Source: Fasciolopsis buskii
Taxonomy: Eukaryota > Platyhelminthes > Trematoda > Plagiorchiida > Fasciolidae
Assembly (NCBI GenBank): GCA_008360955.1
Contig: LUCM01009405.1
Location: 52,762-116,761, forward strand
Length of the DNA stretch: 64,000 nucleotides
Reading direction: 5' to 3'
Below are positions 61,410 to 64,000 of the stretch, in pieces. The first letter of the stretch is position 1. Each line of letters begins with the position of its first letter. The notes beneath the pieces are model-generated. The model worked only from the letters and a program-made list of their open reading frames with translations. It had not been told where the DNA came from and searched no databases. Made by a program: the position numbers and the translations under genes.

Positions 61410-62135
61410 CTTATTGAGATTCCTAACGTGCACAATACTTACAACAGGGCCACTCCCATCTAATCCATAGCGATTACCACGTAGACATTGGCGGTCGGAA
61501 CCTCCATGTGGATGAACCATTCGTTTAGCATCGCAACTCACTATATCTCTCAACCCGCACGACAGAACTGATCGCTTTGCGAGCACAGTACAGACGACCT
61601 TTCAACTTCTGTGAAATACCAGCCGACGTACATAAGTGCTTTGCATTGCCACGTTATGCCTTCTGAGTCCTGCGTATACGCGTGGTTACTTCTATTACTA
61701 CCGGAATTGTCATTCTGTTTTACACTCTGATTAGCGCGGTCACTATTCTAGCGGGCTCTCAGTCGGTTGTCTTGATTTCAGGTTTTAAACCGTACCTGTT
61801 TAATCAATGCGAAGTGAATCCATGGTCTGGGGCCGATCACCACGACCGGTTCGTTCTATTTTTCAAAGTTCGAGACGGTTCATACAGGTCCACACAGTAG
61901 AGCTCATTAGGCCTACTTACACCGTTAGTCGAGTAATTCTGCCGCTTCACTCTTAGCTTGTGGCGAGAATCGAACCGCCTTTTTCCTTGTTCAGAATCGG
62001 GGCGAATAGTTGGTCCCATCCTGCTTCGTGGCTTACAGTCGATGGGTCTTCTAGCCCGCGTGTTCATTACCTGAGTGCAATGGGCTTATCGGATAATCCT
62101 GTATACCAGATGCGATTCGTTTTTCATATGTCGTA
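61410..62135. other. Short gap between RTE relics
   Basis: The minus-strand frame 61837-62067 (GPTIRPDSEQGKRRFDSRHK, then TNGVSRPNEL) looks coding-like and may be a 3' or repeat tail of the element to its right. A GGTTCGATTCT sequence on the minus strand resembles a pol III B box but lacks a clear A box. No gene recognised. Confidence 0.35.
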
Positions 62136-62139
62136 GGGC

Positions 62140-64000
62140 TCATCAGCACCGAAACAAGCGGATTTGTAACTTTTTGGCAATCAGCCGTAGCTTCACCTTG
62201 CTGTTTGACACGGAACGATGTTTATGATGATGATGAAGTTTCAAATTCGTACAGCATCGCTGAACAAGCTGCAGCATTGAAAACTCCATCAATGAGAACC
62301 TTATGTTGCGACGACGCCATAAGTGTCGGAGGTCGGAAGGAACCAGAATTGCTAGAGAGGCCTCGTCGCTGATGTTCTCGCTAGCAGAAATGGAACCTTC
62401 TATGTATATGAAGCTGTTGACTATTTCCAAACGTTCCCCACGATGAGCGCGTGCAGGAAGATCTCTCTGTCGGTCTTGAAAATGCCCTTTTTGCTTGTCC
62501 GGGAAGCAAACACATGTTATACATGATGAATTTCGCTGCCAAGCAGTTTAAAGCAGCTTGGACAACTTGAAGGTCATCTTTTGACAAGGAGACGTCATCG
62601 GCGTAATGTGAGTTAGCAACTCTGGATTCCGACAAATGTTCCACGCCGCAGTTCGTAGCATCCTTAAAGACCTAGCGGGGGCTGATCGCCTGTTGCGAAA
62701 TTGAAGAGGAGCGAGATAGGGCATCCTTGCCGAATACCGCTGGAGACAGCAAAGATCTTGGAAAGTTGCCCGTATAAAGCCTTACCCCGCTCGAGCTCTG
62801 CCGGTAAGGAGCTTTCGGAATGAAACGTACTTCTCCAGCAGCCCGATTCTCAGCATACGGGCCCATAGGGCTAAACTGTCGAGAGTCAAAGATGGTCTTG
62901 ATATCCTCGAACACGACGATGGTTGGCCTTTGGTAAACGAGACGGTGTTCGAACAGTAAGCGGATGGCTGAGTTCTGGCCCGTGTAGCCACGGCCAGGGA
63001 GGAACCCAGCTTTTTCTTCACGAAATTTGAGTTTGCGCAATGGAGGAAGTCTACGAAGGACAAGGGACGCTAGGAGCGAAAGAGGTCGAATTGATTCCTC
63101 CATGGTTAAAGCACATTATGGCCTTTTTCTTCTATCCAAATATTTGGGAACAAGAATGCCAATGAACTCAATGAAATGAGCTCTTCATCTTTGTGAAGTG
63201 CAGGAGTGATTCTGTCTGGCTCGCATGCTTTGTGTTGTTCGAGAGTTTGGAGTTTTCTTTGAATTTCCGCTTCCATCGTTGGGCCGATCGTCTGATGCTG
63301 ACCACAAAGGAAGTGCAATGGTCTCGGTTGAAACAGAAACAGGCGGTGGCCAGTCATACTGGTACGGAAGTGTTCTGCACAGCAATCCACTCTACGCAGC
63401 AATTTGGTTACTGGTGTACAATGAGCTTCGTAAATCGTTTCACTGGCACCTTATTTTCGCGATGCAGTGGCGCGAATGAGCTAAAAGCGCTTTCTGGAGT
63501 TGCTATAAGCGGAGCTGCTTCCATCCTGATGGCTCGTTCTGACCACTGGGTTTCACAACCAGTATGAAAACTGCTCTTCAGACGCGATTTGATGGAGTTT
63601 TTACGGCGTGCTTCGTTGTATCTCGCATTTTCGGGAATTCGCCGACGATTAGCAGGTGACAACAGAGTTCGGAGAAATCCAACTCCCAGGTGGAGCGTAC
63701 CACAACTGATCATATCAGCTTTTAGCAAGATTTCTTCCAGGTTTTTCTAGTGTCCGTCAATACCATGAGGGGTGGTGAATTTCAGAGTTTGGCCCAGTAG
63801 TCTGATAGACGTCTAGCACTAAGGAGTCGCTCAGATTGTTGATGTTTCGACGAGGATGAGTGGGCTATTTAGGCCCCCAAATCGCAAGTATATGGTAGCG
63901 CACACTAATGCATGATCGGAGTCAAGTTAAGTGGACCAATAAGAGCGACAGTCTAGCACGCTTCCGCACCATCGATGAGTAATCGTTAAGTGGTTGAATT
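62140..64000 (-). mobile_element. RTE-like LINE relic (linker to RT and C-terminus), runs off the window
   Basis: On the minus strand: a linker with ENARYNEARRKNSIKSRLKS (63640-63580); AEHFRTSMTGHRL and KLQTLEQHKACEPDRITPAL (63380-63200); RT blocks EEKAGFLPGRGYTGQNSAIR and PTIVVFEDIKTIFDS (63030-62880); ANSHYADDVSLSKDDLQ, with an intact YADD box (62620-62565); then MEIVNSFIYIEGSISA and PSDLRHLWRRRNIRFS (62430-62290). Frameshifts separate blocks. The 5' part lies beyond the right edge. Confidence 0.88.

Overview
The window looks like animal nuclear DNA from a parasitic flatworm, most likely a digenean trematode (inference). The sequence shows one intron-split, eukaryote-type protein gene spread over more than 31 kb. 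Almost everything else is intron or intergenic DNA full of decayed retroelements: RTE-like and CR1/Jockey-like LINEs, Penelope-like elements with a GIY-YIG domain, a Ty3/gypsy gag relic, and a tRNA-derived SINE family. This mix and these degenerate protein signatures fit flukes with large genomes. No tRNA, rRNA, bacterial operon or CRISPR array was seen.

The only confident gene lies on the minus strand and is ABHD17-like, from the membrane-anchored serine hydrolases that depalmitoylate proteins. Exon A (31047-31696) carries the start codon, a Cys-rich N-terminus, the oxyanion region and the nucleophile serine, and ends at a GTGAGT donor in codon phase 2. Two separate downstream exons can each complete the protein: exon B (10924-12226) and exon C (211-958). 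Each opens with a good acceptor in the matching phase, each supplies the catalytic Asp and His, and each ends in its own unrelated-looking tail and stop codon. The predicted products are 650 aa (A+B) and 465 aa (A+C). This pair of alternative terminal exons, each carrying two thirds of the catalytic triad, is the most interesting thing in the window.

Layout: 1-0.96 kb exon C; 1-10.9 kb spacer between the terminal exons, with one SINE flanked by 31-nt direct repeats; 10.9-12.2 kb exon B; 12.2-31.0 kb giant intron with four RTE-like relics, two SINE copies, an LTR-like repeat pair, a gypsy gag relic and two convergent Penelope-like elements; 31.0-31.7 kb exon A; 31.8-44.7 kb upstream DNA with nothing recognisable; 44.7-48.1 kb a decayed but structurally ordered CR1/Jockey-like LINE; 50.7-52.5 kb a second kind of LINE relic, whose 3' end is repeated 0.8 kb away; 55.9-64.0 kb a dense cluster of LINE relics in both orientations, running off the right edge.

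Coordinates of relics are approximate because they carry stops and frameshifts. They were recognised by eye from translated motifs, not by database search.
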